Source of the DNA: Streptomyces sp. ISL-96 | GTDB lineage: Bacteria > Actinomycetota > Actinomycetes > Streptomycetales > Streptomycetaceae | Direction: 5' to 3' | Length of the DNA: 36,444 bases | NCBI RefSeq assembly: GCF_018614035.1 | Contig: NZ_JAGGPA010000070.1 | Span: 1-36,444, forward strand | In this document: in pieces, positions 6,965 through 14,211 of the stretch | Layout of the letters: each line of letters begins with the position of its first letter | Position numbering within the stretch: the stretch's first letter is position 1 | Made by a program: the position numbers and the translations under genes | Notes under the pieces: model-generated | Seen by the model: the letters and a program-made list of their open reading frames with translations, nothing else | Told to the model about the DNA's origin: nothing | The model's database searches: none

Positions 6965-7378
6965 TCAGTTCTCCGCCAGGATGTGTGAGAGTTCCGTGTC
7001 GAGATCGAAGTGACGATGCTCGGTGCCAGGTGGTACCGCGGCGTCCGTCCGCTTCAGGAACGACTCCAGGGCCCGCGCCGGGGCTTCGAGCAAGGCTTCT
7101 CCTTCCGGGGAGCTCAGGGCGATGCACACGACGCCCTGGCCATGACTGCGGGACGGCCAGACTCTGACGTCGCCGGTACCGGTGGGCCGGTGAAGGCCCT
7201 CAGCGAGGAGATCGCGGGCGAACACCCACTCGACGGTTTCCTCGGCTCCGGTGTGGAAGGTGGCATGCACGGCGTAGGGATCGGCCGTGTCATACCGCAG
7301 GCCCGCGGGTACAGGCAGTGATGACTCGCTCGACACTACGAGGCGCAGGTGCAGCTCGCAGCTGACCGTGGTGTTCAT
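6965..7378 (-). CDS. ssgB: Sporulation-specific cell division protein SsgB
   Basis: A 137-residue SsgA-like protein, essentially the conserved Streptomyces SsgB from MNTTVSCELHLRLVVSSESS to the end FDLDTELSHILAEN. Established role: SsgB, placed by SsgA, recruits FtsZ to future septum sites in aerial hyphae, so it positions sporulation septation. Its near invariance across streptomycetes makes this a strong genus marker. The start is the ATG ending at 7378, which gives the family length. GAAAGG about 11 nt upstream is a modest ribosome site. Frames running further upstream to 7444 are not conserved protein. Transcription in S. coelicolor has been linked to the stress sigma factor SigH. It is divergent from the PGPGW gene, with 190 bp between them. 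Confidence 0.97.
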   Translation of the reverse strand: MNTTVSCELHLRLVVSSESSLPVPAGLRYDTADPYAVHATFHTGAEETVEWVFARDLLAEGLHRPTGTGDVRVWPSRSHGQGVVCIALSSPEGEALLEAPARALESFLKRTDAAVPPGTEHRHFDLDTELSHILAEN

Positions 7379-7439
7379 AAGCGCCAGGGCCTTTCGCTCA
7401 GTGTGCGCTCGGGGATTCGCACGTCGGCGAAATCGACAT

Positions 7440-7463
7440 GCCACCTACGGTGTCGTTGTAAAC
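7440..7463 (-). promoter_or_regulatory. Possible SigB/SigH-type promoter of ssgB
   Basis: On the minus strand, GTTT (7460-7463), a 14-nt spacer and GGTGGC (7440-7445). The stress-sigma consensus is GTTT-N14-16-GGGTAC, so the -35 fits and the -10 only partly. It lies about 60 nt upstream of the ssgB ATG. Confidence 0.35.
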
Positions 7464-7532
7464 CCCTCTGACCTTTTTGCGGCTCTTCAGGTACCTCGTA
7501 CGGCGGAGTGACACTTGAGGCAGTACGACCAT

Positions 7533-7561
7533 TTCGGCGAGGTGATCCCGTCCGGTAGGTT
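7533..7561 (+). promoter_or_regulatory. Promoter of the PGPGW gene (leaderless)
   Basis: TTCGGC (7533-7538), 17-nt spacer, TAGGTT (7556-7561), then 7 nt to the ATG at 7569. No ribosome-binding site lies in between. Confidence 0.6.
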
Positions 7562-7568
7562 GGGCCCT

Positions 7569-8024
7569 ATGAATGCGGAGAGTAACGAGCGGGAAGAAGT
7601 CGTCGACCCGGCGGCGGCAGTGCCCGCCACGGGGGGCGCGACGGGGTCCGAGCGCGAGCTGGGCTCCCGGGCGCCGCAGGTCATCAAGCGCTACAGAACG
7701 TTGCACCTGAGCTGGCAGGTCGGTGTGTTCGTCATCGGCCTGGCGGTCGTGGCGGCGGGCGTGGTCATGCTGCCGCTGCCCGGGCCCGGCTGGCTGGTGA
7801 TCTTCGGCGGCATGGCGATCTGGGCCACCGAGTTCGTGTGGGCGCAGCTCGTGCTGCGCTGGACGAAACGGAAAGTCACCGAGGCGGCCCAGAAGGCGCT
7901 CGATCCGAAGGTCCGGCGGCGCAACATCATCCTCACCACGATCGGCCTGGTGATCGTCGCGGTGCTGGTCGGGATCTACGTCTGGGAGTTCGGCATGGCG
8001 ATGCCGTGGAACATCGACGAGTGA
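7569..8024 (+). CDS. PGPGW-family transmembrane protein (TIGR02611-like)
   Basis: A 151-residue membrane protein with the signature LPLPGPGWLVIFGGMAIWAT. The polar N-terminus of about 55 residues is followed by a first membrane helix (VGVFVIGLAVVAAGVVMLPL), the PGPGW turn and a second hydrophobic segment. After a basic loop (RWTKRKVTEAAQKALDPKVRRR) comes a last helix (NIILTTIGLVIVAVLVGIYV). The family is common in actinobacteria; function unknown. The chosen start follows a -10 hexamer by 7 nt. A TTG at 7515 in frame is less likely because it lies upstream of the promoter. Confidence 0.88.
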   Translation: MNAESNEREEVVDPAAAVPATGGATGSERELGSRAPQVIKRYRTLHLSWQVGVFVIGLAVVAAGVVMLPLPGPGWLVIFGGMAIWATEFVWAQLVLRWTKRKVTEAAQKALDPKVRRRNIILTTIGLVIVAVLVGIYVWEFGMAMPWNIDE

Positions 8025-8046
8025 CCGTCCGGTGACCGCGAATCGG

Positions 8047-8076
8047 TTCTGGGGACCCGCTGACATGGGGTAATGT
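8047..8076 (+). promoter_or_regulatory. Promoter of tRNA-Val(CAC) copy 1
   Basis: TTCTGG (8047-8052), 18-nt spacer, TAATGT (8071-8076), 13 nt before the mature tRNA 5' end. Confidence 0.55.
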
Positions 8077-8089
8077 TTGCGGAGCGCCG

Positions 8090-8161
8090 GGGCGATTAGC
8101 TCAGTGGGAGAGCGCTTCGTTCACACCGAAGAGGTCACTGGTTCGAACCCAGTATCGCCCA
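8090..8161 (+). tRNA. tRNA-Val(CAC), copy 1
   Basis: Acceptor GGGCGAT/ATCGCCC, D arm AGCTCAGTGGGAGAGC, anticodon stem CTTCG/CGAAG with loop TTCACAC (anticodon CAC), T arm ACTGG-TTCGAAC-CCAGT, discriminator A, no encoded CCA. It is single and followed at once by a terminator hairpin. Confidence 0.95.
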
Positions 8162-8168
8162 CCCGGAC

Positions 8169-8204
8169 CGAAGGCCCGGAAGACAAAAGTCTTCCGGGCC
8201 TTCG
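8169..8204. terminator. Bidirectional hairpin terminator
   Basis: Perfect 16-bp inverted repeat CGAAGGCCCGGAAGAC with an AAAA loop, between the tRNA-Val gene and the stop of the convergent large membrane protein. It probably ends both. Confidence 0.85.
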
Positions 8205-8233
8205 CCGTTCCCGTGACCGGGAACGGCCGGCCC

Positions 8234-10639
8234 TCAGCGCATCCGGCCCAGGGTGTCCCGCAGCCGTCGCGCGTCGCGCAGGCGCTGCTCGTACGTCGCC
8301 CCCACGGCCAGCAGGAGCAGGCCCGCCAGGGCCGGCGGCAGCCAGCGGGGGAGTGCGCCGACGACCTGGACGACGTACGGCGCGAGCTCGTGCAGCGCGA
8401 CCAGGGTGAGCACCGCGGAGCCCAGCACCAGCAGGGCCTGGAGCCGCTGCCGGGCGCCCGTGAGGGTCACGGCGAGGGCGGCCGCCCCGAGGAGCAGCGG
8501 GCGCAGCCAGTGCTGGTCGCCCCAGGCCGCGATCAGGCTCGGCAGGAGGGTCGCGGCCAGCCCGGGGCCGTACGCCGCCCAGGACGAGGCCCCGGGGTCG
8601 CGCCGGCGCCGCAGCACACCGATCGCGAGCGCCGGGACGGTGACGGGCAGCGTGTACGCCTCGGGCGTGACCACGTCCGAGGCGCCGAGGCGGACCCAGG
8701 TGGCCAGTACGAACAGCGCGGCCGCCGCGTATCCGACGGGGCGACGGCCGGCCCGTACGGCGGTGCCCGCGGCGATGACGCCGGACAGCGCCAGGGCCAG
8801 GGCGAGGGTCGGCGCGTGGTTCACCGTGAGGCCGATCGCGAGCAGCCCCGCCGCGGCGCCCGTAACCTCCAGCGGCAGGGCGGTGACGTGGTCGCGGATC
8901 CGGGCGGCGAGCACGGCGGCCGCCGCCGGGACGGCGAGGATCACCAGCCCGGCGTGATGGGGCGCGAGTGCGAAGGAGGAGGCGGCGGCGCCGGCCAGCC
9001 CGGTCGCGTACACGACGGCCGCCCCGGCGGCGACCGGCGGCGTAACGGCTCCCCCGCCGAGCGCGGCGGACGCGCCGAAGAGGGCGAGCATGACGCCGAG
9101 CACGGCGAAGGTGGCGGCCTGCGCGGCCAGCGCCAGCAGCGAGACGGAGACCGCCGACGCGACGGCGCAGGCGAGCGCGGTGAGCGCGAGGGGCGAGCCG
9201 GGGGCCGTGGCGCGGACCGCCAGGGCCAGGGGCGCTGCGGCCAGCAGCACGTACAGCGTTACGGCCGCCGGGTAGCCGAGGTCCAGCGCGGCCCCAGTGG
9301 CGTACGCCGCGGCCCAGGACAGCGCGAGAGCCACGCATGCCGCCGGGGCGCGCCGGGTGGAGCCGGGTGCGGTCAGGCGGTGCGTCGTCGCGGCGACGGC
9401 GGCCACGGTGAGCAGCACCAGCGGGGCGGTGGACGTCCAGGACCAGGGGACCTCGGAGGCCAGCGCTTCCCGCACGCCCGCCGGGGCACCGGACCAGGCG
9501 CGCTCCGCCCAGGCGGCGGGGCCCAGCAGAGTGACCGCGACCAGCGGCAGCGCCCACAGGGTGGCCGCCGCCAGCACCGCACCGGACGATCCGGCCAGGC
9601 CCAGAACCATGGGGCGCGGCAGGTTCGCCCGTACGACGGCCAGCAGAGCCACCGCGCACAGCACGTACACGGGCACGGCCCAGGCGTCCGGCACGGCGGG
9701 CCGCAGCACACCACCGACGGCCGCGAGCACCGCGAGCCCGGCAACTGCCGAGGCCGCGACGGCGTGCGGCGACGGTGCGGCGGCCTGCGGCGCAGGGGCG
9801 CGCCAGGCGGCGAACAGGCCCAGCGCTGCGACCGCCAGCAGCAGTACGCCCGGGCGCAGCGCGTCGGTGGAGCTCGCCGCCGCCACCGACATGGCGGCGG
9901 CGCTGAGCAGCGCCCCCGCACCCGTCAGCCAGGCCCCGGCGCAGGCCAGCGGGCGTACCGCGCGGCCGGTGCCCCACAGGACCACGGCGACATCGAGCGC
10001 GGCCGTGGCCAGCAGCGCCCAGGTGAGCGTGAGCGGACTCGCGTCGGCCGCCAGCGCCCAGAGCACGAACGGGAGTTGAGCGGTGATCAGGGCGGCGGGC
10101 AGCGGAAGCCGCAGCCGGCCGAAGCCCAGACCGTACGCCGCCCAGAGCCCGGCCAGTACGGCCGAGCTGACCGCGGCGTACGCGAGACCGTCCGTGTCCG
10201 GCGCCGCGACGCGGTGCACCGCGTACGCGTCGAGCACCGTGAGAGCCAGCCCGAGCGCGCCCACCGACTCGGCGGTCGAGACGAGCCCGCGGCGCAGCAG
10301 CGGGGCCGGCGCGGCCAGCGCCAGGGCCGTCACGGCGCCCAGCACCGCCGAGCGACCGCCGATGCCCATGTGGCCCCAGCTGACCAGCGTGAAGGCGACC
10401 GCGGCGATCGTCAGCAGGATGCCGCCGAGGGTCAGCAGCACGTTCTGCGCGCTGCGCGGTGAGGCGTCGTTCCGCGGCGCGTGCTGCGGCGCGAAGGGAT
10501 TCTGTGGGGCCACGGCCTGTTGCATGGCACTGAGCAGCCACGCCCTGCGGGCCAGCAACTGGGCGCGACGGGCTTCAATTTGTCCCAGTTCGCGGTCGAG
10601 GATCACCAATTCCTCGGCGGGTGGTGGCGCGTTCTCCAT
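8234..10639 (-). CDS. Large polytopic membrane protein, unknown function
   Basis: A protein of 801 residues. Residues 1-45 are polar and helical (ELVILDRELGQIEARRAQLL, probable coiled coil). A short Pro/Asn/His linker follows, and then the remaining 700 or so residues are almost continuous hydrophobic helices, by eye more than twenty, with very short Ala/Gly/Arg loops. I see no transporter signature, ATP-binding site or catalytic motif. The protein ends in a basic tail (YEQRLRDARRLRDTLGRMR). Proteins of this kind are frequent in Streptomyces and annotated only as integral membrane proteins. The start is the ATG ending at 10639, chosen because the helix pattern begins there. No strong ribosome site is seen; CACACT plus 8 nt upstream may be a leaderless -10. 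It is divergent from the SRPBCC gene. Confidence 0.85.
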   Translation of the reverse strand: MENAPPPAEELVILDRELGQIEARRAQLLARRAWLLSAMQQAVAPQNPFAPQHAPRNDASPRSAQNVLLTLGGILLTIAAVAFTLVSWGHMGIGGRSAVLGAVTALALAAPAPLLRRGLVSTAESVGALGLALTVLDAYAVHRVAAPDTDGLAYAAVSSAVLAGLWAAYGLGFGRLRLPLPAALITAQLPFVLWALAADASPLTLTWALLATAALDVAVVLWGTGRAVRPLACAGAWLTGAGALLSAAAMSVAAASSTDALRPGVLLLAVAALGLFAAWRAPAPQAAAPSPHAVAASAVAGLAVLAAVGGVLRPAVPDAWAVPVYVLCAVALLAVVRANLPRPMVLGLAGSSGAVLAAATLWALPLVAVTLLGPAAWAERAWSGAPAGVREALASEVPWSWTSTAPLVLLTVAAVAATTHRLTAPGSTRRAPAACVALALSWAAAYATGAALDLGYPAAVTLYVLLAAAPLALAVRATAPGSPLALTALACAVASAVSVSLLALAAQAATFAVLGVMLALFGASAALGGGAVTPPVAAGAAVVYATGLAGAAASSFALAPHHAGLVILAVPAAAAVLAARIRDHVTALPLEVTGAAAGLLAIGLTVNHAPTLALALALSGVIAAGTAVRAGRRPVGYAAAALFVLATWVRLGASDVVTPEAYTLPVTVPALAIGVLRRRRDPGASSWAAYGPGLAATLLPSLIAAWGDQHWLRPLLLGAAALAVTLTGARQRLQALLVLGSAVLTLVALHELAPYVVQVVGALPRWLPPALAGLLLLAVGATYEQRLRDARRLRDTLGRMR

Positions 10640-10729
10640 GGTTGAGGAGTGTGGTGCCCGACACACGGCACGACATGGGTGCGGATACTCATATCCGACG
10701 TGAGTACGCATGGACACGCCTGCCGCGCG

Positions 10730-10735
10730 CAGACT
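10730..10735 (+). promoter_or_regulatory. -10 element of the SRPBCC gene (leaderless)
   Basis: CAGACT followed by 6 nt and the ATG at 10742, without a ribosome-binding site. The first base departs from the TANNNT consensus. Confidence 0.45.
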
Positions 10736-10741
10736 TGCGGG

Positions 10742-11185
10742 ATGGACTGGAACCATTACCGCTTCCGCAGTGTGTGGGACCTGCACGCCCCGCCCGGCGC
10801 GGTCTGCGCCGCCCTGGAACAGGTCGACGCGTACCCCCGATGGTGGCCACAGGTGCGGAGTGTCACGCGCCTGGACGACAGCACCGGCATCGTCCGGGTG
10901 CGTTCTTTCCTGCCGTACGAACTCGTCTTCACCCTTCACCAGAAGCGGCGCGCACCGGAAGCCGGCGTACTGGAAGTGGCCATGACCGGCGACATGGAGG
11001 GCTGGGCGCGCTGGACCGTGCGCCCTCACGGCAACGGCACACGCGCCCTCTACGAGCAGGAAGTGCGGGTGCACAAGGCGCTGGTGCGCCGGCTCGCCGT
11101 ACCCGGGCGCCCCCTGCTCATCGCCAATCACGCGCTGATGATGCGGGGTGGGCGGCGCGGGCTGGCGGCCGCTCTCGCGGTTTGA
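10742..11185 (+). CDS. SRPBCC / polyketide-cyclase-like ligand-binding protein
   Basis: A 147-residue START/Bet v1-type protein. The opening MDWNHYRFRSVWDLHAPPGA and AALEQVDAYPRWWPQVRSV is the hallmark of SRPBCC 'polyketide cyclase/dehydrase' proteins, which hold small hydrophobic ligands in a helix-grip pocket. ATLH-like strands and a long C-terminal helix ending MMRGGRRGLAAAL complete the fold. The ligand is unknown, and there is no biosynthetic cluster nearby. The start at 10742 follows a -10-like hexamer. Upstream in-frame codons from 10649 show no conservation pattern. The stop codon overlaps the -35 of the following tRNA-Val promoter. Confidence 0.88.
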   Translation: MDWNHYRFRSVWDLHAPPGAVCAALEQVDAYPRWWPQVRSVTRLDDSTGIVRVRSFLPYELVFTLHQKRRAPEAGVLEVAMTGDMEGWARWTVRPHGNGTRALYEQEVRVHKALVRRLAVPGRPLLIANHALMMRGGRRGLAAALAV

Positions 11186-11211
11186 ACCAACCCGGTGAGG
11201 GCCTGTATGGT
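11182..11211 (+). promoter_or_regulatory. Promoter of tRNA-Val(CAC) copy 2
   Basis: TTGAAC (11182-11187), 18-nt spacer, TATGGT (11206-11211), 13 nt before the tRNA. The -35 overlaps the stop codon of the SRPBCC gene. Confidence 0.7.
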
Positions 11212-11224
11212 TCAGTCCGTTCCC

Positions 11225-11296
11225 GGGCGATTAGCTCAGTGGGAGAGCGCTTCGTTCACACCGAAGAGGTCACTGGTTCGAAACCAGTATCGCCCA
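11225..11296 (+). tRNA. tRNA-Val(CAC), copy 2
   Basis: Identical to the copy at 8090 except for one T-loop base (TTCGAAA instead of TTCGAAC). Anticodon CAC, acceptor GGGCGAT/ATCGCCC, no encoded CCA. Confidence 0.95.
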
Positions 11297-11306
11297 CCCG
11301 GGGAAG

Positions 11307-11337
11307 GCCGGTCCGTCACCGACGGACCGGCTTTTTT
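11307..11337 (+). terminator. Intrinsic terminator of tRNA-Val(CAC) copy 2
   Basis: Perfect 11-bp stem GCCGGTCCGTC, ACC loop, complementary arm and six T residues: a classical factor-independent terminator, of a form uncommon at this GC content. Confidence 0.9.
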
Positions 11338-11379
11338 GTGTTCCCGTGCGCCGGGCCGCTCTGGCCGCTCGGGGCCCGC

Positions 11380-12108
11380 TCAGGCGGCCGCCGCCGGAAT
11401 CTCGGGGCGCAGCGGCCATGCCGGATTCACGGCCTCCTCCGACCCGTTGCGCGCGAACCACGCCTGCAGGCCGCGCGCCTGCGCCGCGTGCCACACCGCC
11501 TGGAGCGAGTGCAGTTCGGCCGGCGAGAGCGCGTCCAGACGCGCGGCGAAACGGCGCCCCAGCGCGCGTACGACCTCCAGTGAGGCCGTCGCGTCGGCGG
11601 CCGCGTCATGCGCGCCGTCCAGCTCCACCTCGTACTGCGCACACAGGTCGGTGAGCGTACGGCGGCCCTTGCGGTAGCGGTCCAGATGCTTGTCCAGTAC
11701 GCGCGGATCCAGCACGCACAGCGGGCGGCTGTCCAGGTAGCGCGTCAGCGACGACGCCCGGTGGCGCCTCAGCTCGCGGTCCAGCAGCGTCAGATCGAAC
11801 GGCGCGTTCATCACCACCAGGGGCCGCCGGGCGATGCTCTGCTCGGCGAGGCCCCTGGCTATCTCCTCCATGACCGGCGCGGGCCAGCGGCCGTTGCGCT
11901 GAAGGTGATCGTCCGTCAGCCCGTGGATCGCGGCCGCCTCCGCGGGCACCGGAACGCCCGGATTCACCAGCCAGCGCGTCACCCGCACCCGTCCGCCCGG
12001 CGTGTCCTGCACGACCAGCGCGGCGGAAACTATGCGGTCCACCTCGACATCCACGCCCGTGGTTTCGGTGTCGAACGCGGCCAGGGGCCCTTCGTACCAG
12101 CACGTCAT
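11380..12108 (-). CDS. DEDDh 3'-5' exonuclease (DnaQ/epsilon-like)
   Basis: A 242-residue exonuclease. Exo I is AFDTETTGVD (Asp13, Glu15), Exo II is PLVVMNAPFDLTLLDREL (Asp), and Exo III is HDAAADATASLEV (His and Asp). All five DEDDh residues are present, so it should be an active two-metal 3'-5' exonuclease. The C-terminal extension of about 65 residues (AELHSLQAVWHAAQARGLQAWF) is shared by stand-alone actinobacterial members and is absent from the polymerase III epsilon subunit. The start has GAGGAG 6 nt upstream. Likely roles are proofreading or turnover of DNA or RNA ends; the exact substrate is unknown. It is divergent from the DUF4365-like gene. Confidence 0.92.
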   Translation of the reverse strand: MTCWYEGPLAAFDTETTGVDVEVDRIVSAALVVQDTPGGRVRVTRWLVNPGVPVPAEAAAIHGLTDDHLQRNGRWPAPVMEEIARGLAEQSIARRPLVVMNAPFDLTLLDRELRRHRASSLTRYLDSRPLCVLDPRVLDKHLDRYRKGRRTLTDLCAQYEVELDGAHDAAADATASLEVVRALGRRFAARLDALSPAELHSLQAVWHAAQARGLQAWFARNGSEEAVNPAWPLRPEIPAAAA

Positions 12109-12228
12109 GGCGAACTCCTCTTGCTCCCTTGGCAGATGGCGTGCGTCCCCTGCCCGAACCGGTGATACCCGGCTCGTTTGTGCGGTACGCCGTTTGCGGG
12201 GCAGCCAGAACGGAGACAACACAGGTAG

Positions 12229-12251
12229 CGGGCCGTGGAATTGACGGCCCG
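12229..12251. promoter_or_regulatory. Inverted repeat between divergent genes
   Basis: CGGGCCGT-N7-ACGGCCCG in the 187-bp gap between the exonuclease and the DUF4365-like gene. It is a possible operator or RNA hairpin; no protein can be assigned. Confidence 0.35.
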
Positions 12252-12295
12252 TCGTGGGGAACCTGATCGGCACAGCCCGGAAGGCACAGTCAGCC

Positions 12296-12862
12296 ATGGC
12301 GCTCGCGCAGCCCGAACCGGGCGGGCTGCTGCCCGAGCGGATCGCACCGCTGCGCGGCGGACTCGCCACCACTGCCTGCATGGAGACTCTTCAGGTGGGC
12401 TATCTGCACGCGGTCGCGGCGGCCGCGGGATGTTCTCTCTCACAGCCGTTTCCGGACAACGGCATCGACTGGCACGTGAGCCACAGCGCTCCCGAGCACA
12501 CCGTCGATGACGAAGTCACCATCAAAGTGCAGCTCAAATGCACCTACCAGATCCCGCCGCACCCGGCCGGGGGCACGTTCTCCTTCACGCTCGACAACGC
12601 GCACCTGGAGAAGCTCGCCCGCAGCCCGGTGTCGGTGCACAAGATCCTGGTCGTGATGCTCGTACCGCGGGCCCAGGACGACTGGCTGCGCGCCGGTCAC
12701 GACCGCCTCGATCTGCGGCACTGCTGCTACTGGACCAACCTGGCCGGACACCCGGTGACGGGCAGGCGCAGGACAACTGTGCGGATCCCGACCTCGCGGA
12801 TATTCGACGACCGAGCACTCTGCGAGATCATGACCCGGGTCGGGGTGGGAGGGAGACCCTGA
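12296..12862 (+). CDS. DUF4365-like protein, possible PD-(D/E)XK-type fold
   Basis: A 188-residue protein. The segment ETLQVGYLHAVAAAAGC, PFPDNGIDWHVSH and EVTIKVQLKCT follows the DUF4365 pattern. Spacing between Asp58 (GID) and Gln79-Leu-Lys81 (QLK) resembles the D...(E/Q)xK active site of PD-(D/E)XK nucleases. That is an inference from motif shape, not proof of activity. The second half (HLEKLARSPVSVHKILVVMLVP, CCYWTNLAGHP) has the strand and aromatic pattern seen after the motif in this family. The ATG at 12296 has GGAAGG 11 nt upstream. The stop overlaps the next gene (TGATG), so the two are coupled. Confidence 0.85.
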   Translation: MALAQPEPGGLLPERIAPLRGGLATTACMETLQVGYLHAVAAAAGCSLSQPFPDNGIDWHVSHSAPEHTVDDEVTIKVQLKCTYQIPPHPAGGTFSFTLDNAHLEKLARSPVSVHKILVVMLVPRAQDDWLRAGHDRLDLRHCCYWTNLAGHPVTGRRRTTVRIPTSRIFDDRALCEIMTRVGVGGRP

Positions 12863-14112
12863 TGCAGCACCGGCCGATCGACGAGCCCGTACGACCACAC
12901 CCGAGCACGGAGCCCCAGCCCGACAGCGGCTTCGCCACGGGTGCCGGTGTCTGGGACGCCGGTGCGGGGCCCGACCCCGCCAAGGTGGACCCCGCCGTGC
13001 TCGGCGTACTGCTCGCCCGGCACGGGTGGCGGCGGCGCGGGGGAGCGGCGGGGCGCTACGCGCGCTGGACCGCGCCCGGACCGTCCGGCGCCGGTACGAG
13101 CCTGCTCGTACCGGAGAGCAGGGCGTTCCCCGACAGCGACGACCTGCTCGGCGAGGCACTGACCGCGCTCGCCCGGTGCGCCGCGCCCTCCGCCCGCGAG
13201 GTGCTGGTCTCACTCGCCGTCCCGAGTGATGAGATCCGCTGGTGGCGCGACGTACCGGAAGGACCGTCCGGAGCCGCCTCGTGGACCGCGCAGGAGCAAC
13301 TGCGCTCGGCGGCACGCCAGATGCTGCTCGCGGCGGCGCTCGCCGCGCGCGGGCGCGCCGGGTACTACGGCGCGCGGCACCGGCGGCAGGCGCAGGCGTC
13401 GCTGGAGGGCGTGCTGGTGGGGCCGGCGCCCGGTGGGCGCGCGCTCACGGCGTTCGTACCGGTGGAAGCGGGGCGCGGCGTTGTCGTGCGGCTGCACCAC
13501 GCCCTGCACGCGGCCCGCGAGGCCGTCGACTACAAGCGGGCGACGGGTGGCATGGAGGCCTTCGACTCGGCCGTTGAGGCCGGTGTGAGCCGTGAGCTCA
13601 CGGACGCGGTGATCGCGCTGGTGCACGGCTCGGAGAGCACCCGGATCGGGCTGGAGTGGTCGCCGGCCGCCGGGGTGCCGGAGGGGTGCGCGGCGCATCC
13701 CGAGGCGGTGGAGTTCTCGCCGGGCGATCTGCCGGCGCTGCGCGAGGCGGGTGCCCGGTACACCCTGGGCGAGCCGTCCGTGGCGGTACGGATCACCGGC
13801 ACGGTGGTACGGATGCGGCGCTCGGGACCGGGCGGGCCGGGCACGGTGCGGCTGCGGGTCCTGGCCGGGGCGGAGGTGCCGTACGTACGGGTGGTGCTCG
13901 ACGAGGAGGCGTACCGGATCGCCGGCCACGCCCATCTGGTCGGGCTGCCGGTCAGGGTCCACGGGCAGCTGGAGAGCCGGGGCGGTTTCCGGCGGCTCAC
14001 GGGGGCGGAGAGCGTGGTGCCGGTGCAGGTGGACGACGCGGAGCGGGACCGGCTGATGAAGTCGCTGCAGGAGAACCTGGACTTTTTCGAGGAGGCGTGC
14101 GGCGGGGAGTAG
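12862..14112 (+). CDS. Unknown protein coupled to the DUF4365-like gene, C-terminal OB-like domain
   Basis: A 416-residue protein I do not recognise. The first 35 residues are polar and probably disordered. Residues about 38-260 are Ala/Arg-rich, with a repeated helical look (TAQEQLRSAARQMLLAAALA, ARHRRQAQASLEGVLVG). Residues about 305-390 (VAVRITGTVVRMRR, TVRLRVLAGAEVPYVRVVL, LVGLPVRVHGQLESRGGFRR) show the alternating strands and 'VxVxGxL' pattern of an OB-like barrel. This suggests nucleic-acid or ligand binding (inference). No enzyme motif is visible. The start has GGGAGGGAG 6-7 nt upstream and overlaps the previous stop by one base, so production is tied to the DUF4365-like protein. Confidence 0.85.
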   Translation: MQHRPIDEPVRPHPSTEPQPDSGFATGAGVWDAGAGPDPAKVDPAVLGVLLARHGWRRRGGAAGRYARWTAPGPSGAGTSLLVPESRAFPDSDDLLGEALTALARCAAPSAREVLVSLAVPSDEIRWWRDVPEGPSGAASWTAQEQLRSAARQMLLAAALAARGRAGYYGARHRRQAQASLEGVLVGPAPGGRALTAFVPVEAGRGVVVRLHHALHAAREAVDYKRATGGMEAFDSAVEAGVSRELTDAVIALVHGSESTRIGLEWSPAAGVPEGCAAHPEAVEFSPGDLPALREAGARYTLGEPSVAVRITGTVVRMRRSGPGGPGTVRLRVLAGAEVPYVRVVLDEEAYRIAGHAHLVGLPVRVHGQLESRGGFRRLTGAESVVPVQVDDAERDRLMKSLQENLDFFEEACGGE

Positions 14113-14128
14113 CGGCGGGAAATAACCG

Positions 14129-14159
14129 TTTAGCGATGTGGCCGCCGGGCTCGGTACGA
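14129..14159 (+). promoter_or_regulatory. Probable thrS promoter
   Basis: TACGAT (14154-14159) with TTAGCG (14129-14134) at a long 19-nt spacing. The predicted leader is only about 45 nt, too short for a T-box riboswitch. Confidence 0.45.
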
Positions 14160-14211
14160 TTCAGGGGCGCGCAGTCTCCTCTGTCGCGACCCCCTCAGTC
14201 AGGAGTGACCG

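Noticed and set aside
7379..7444. N-terminal extension of SsgB
   Set aside because: SsgB is 137 residues in Streptomyces and begins MNTTVSCEL; the extra residues are Arg-rich non-coding translation.
10640..11131. Upstream extension of the large membrane protein (minus strand)
   Set aside because: It runs opposite the SRPBCC gene and past the divergent promoter region; its residues show no membrane or family pattern.
14112..14211. T-box or other riboswitch before thrS
   Set aside because: The predicted leader is about 45 nt, too short, and no T-box bulge sequence is present.
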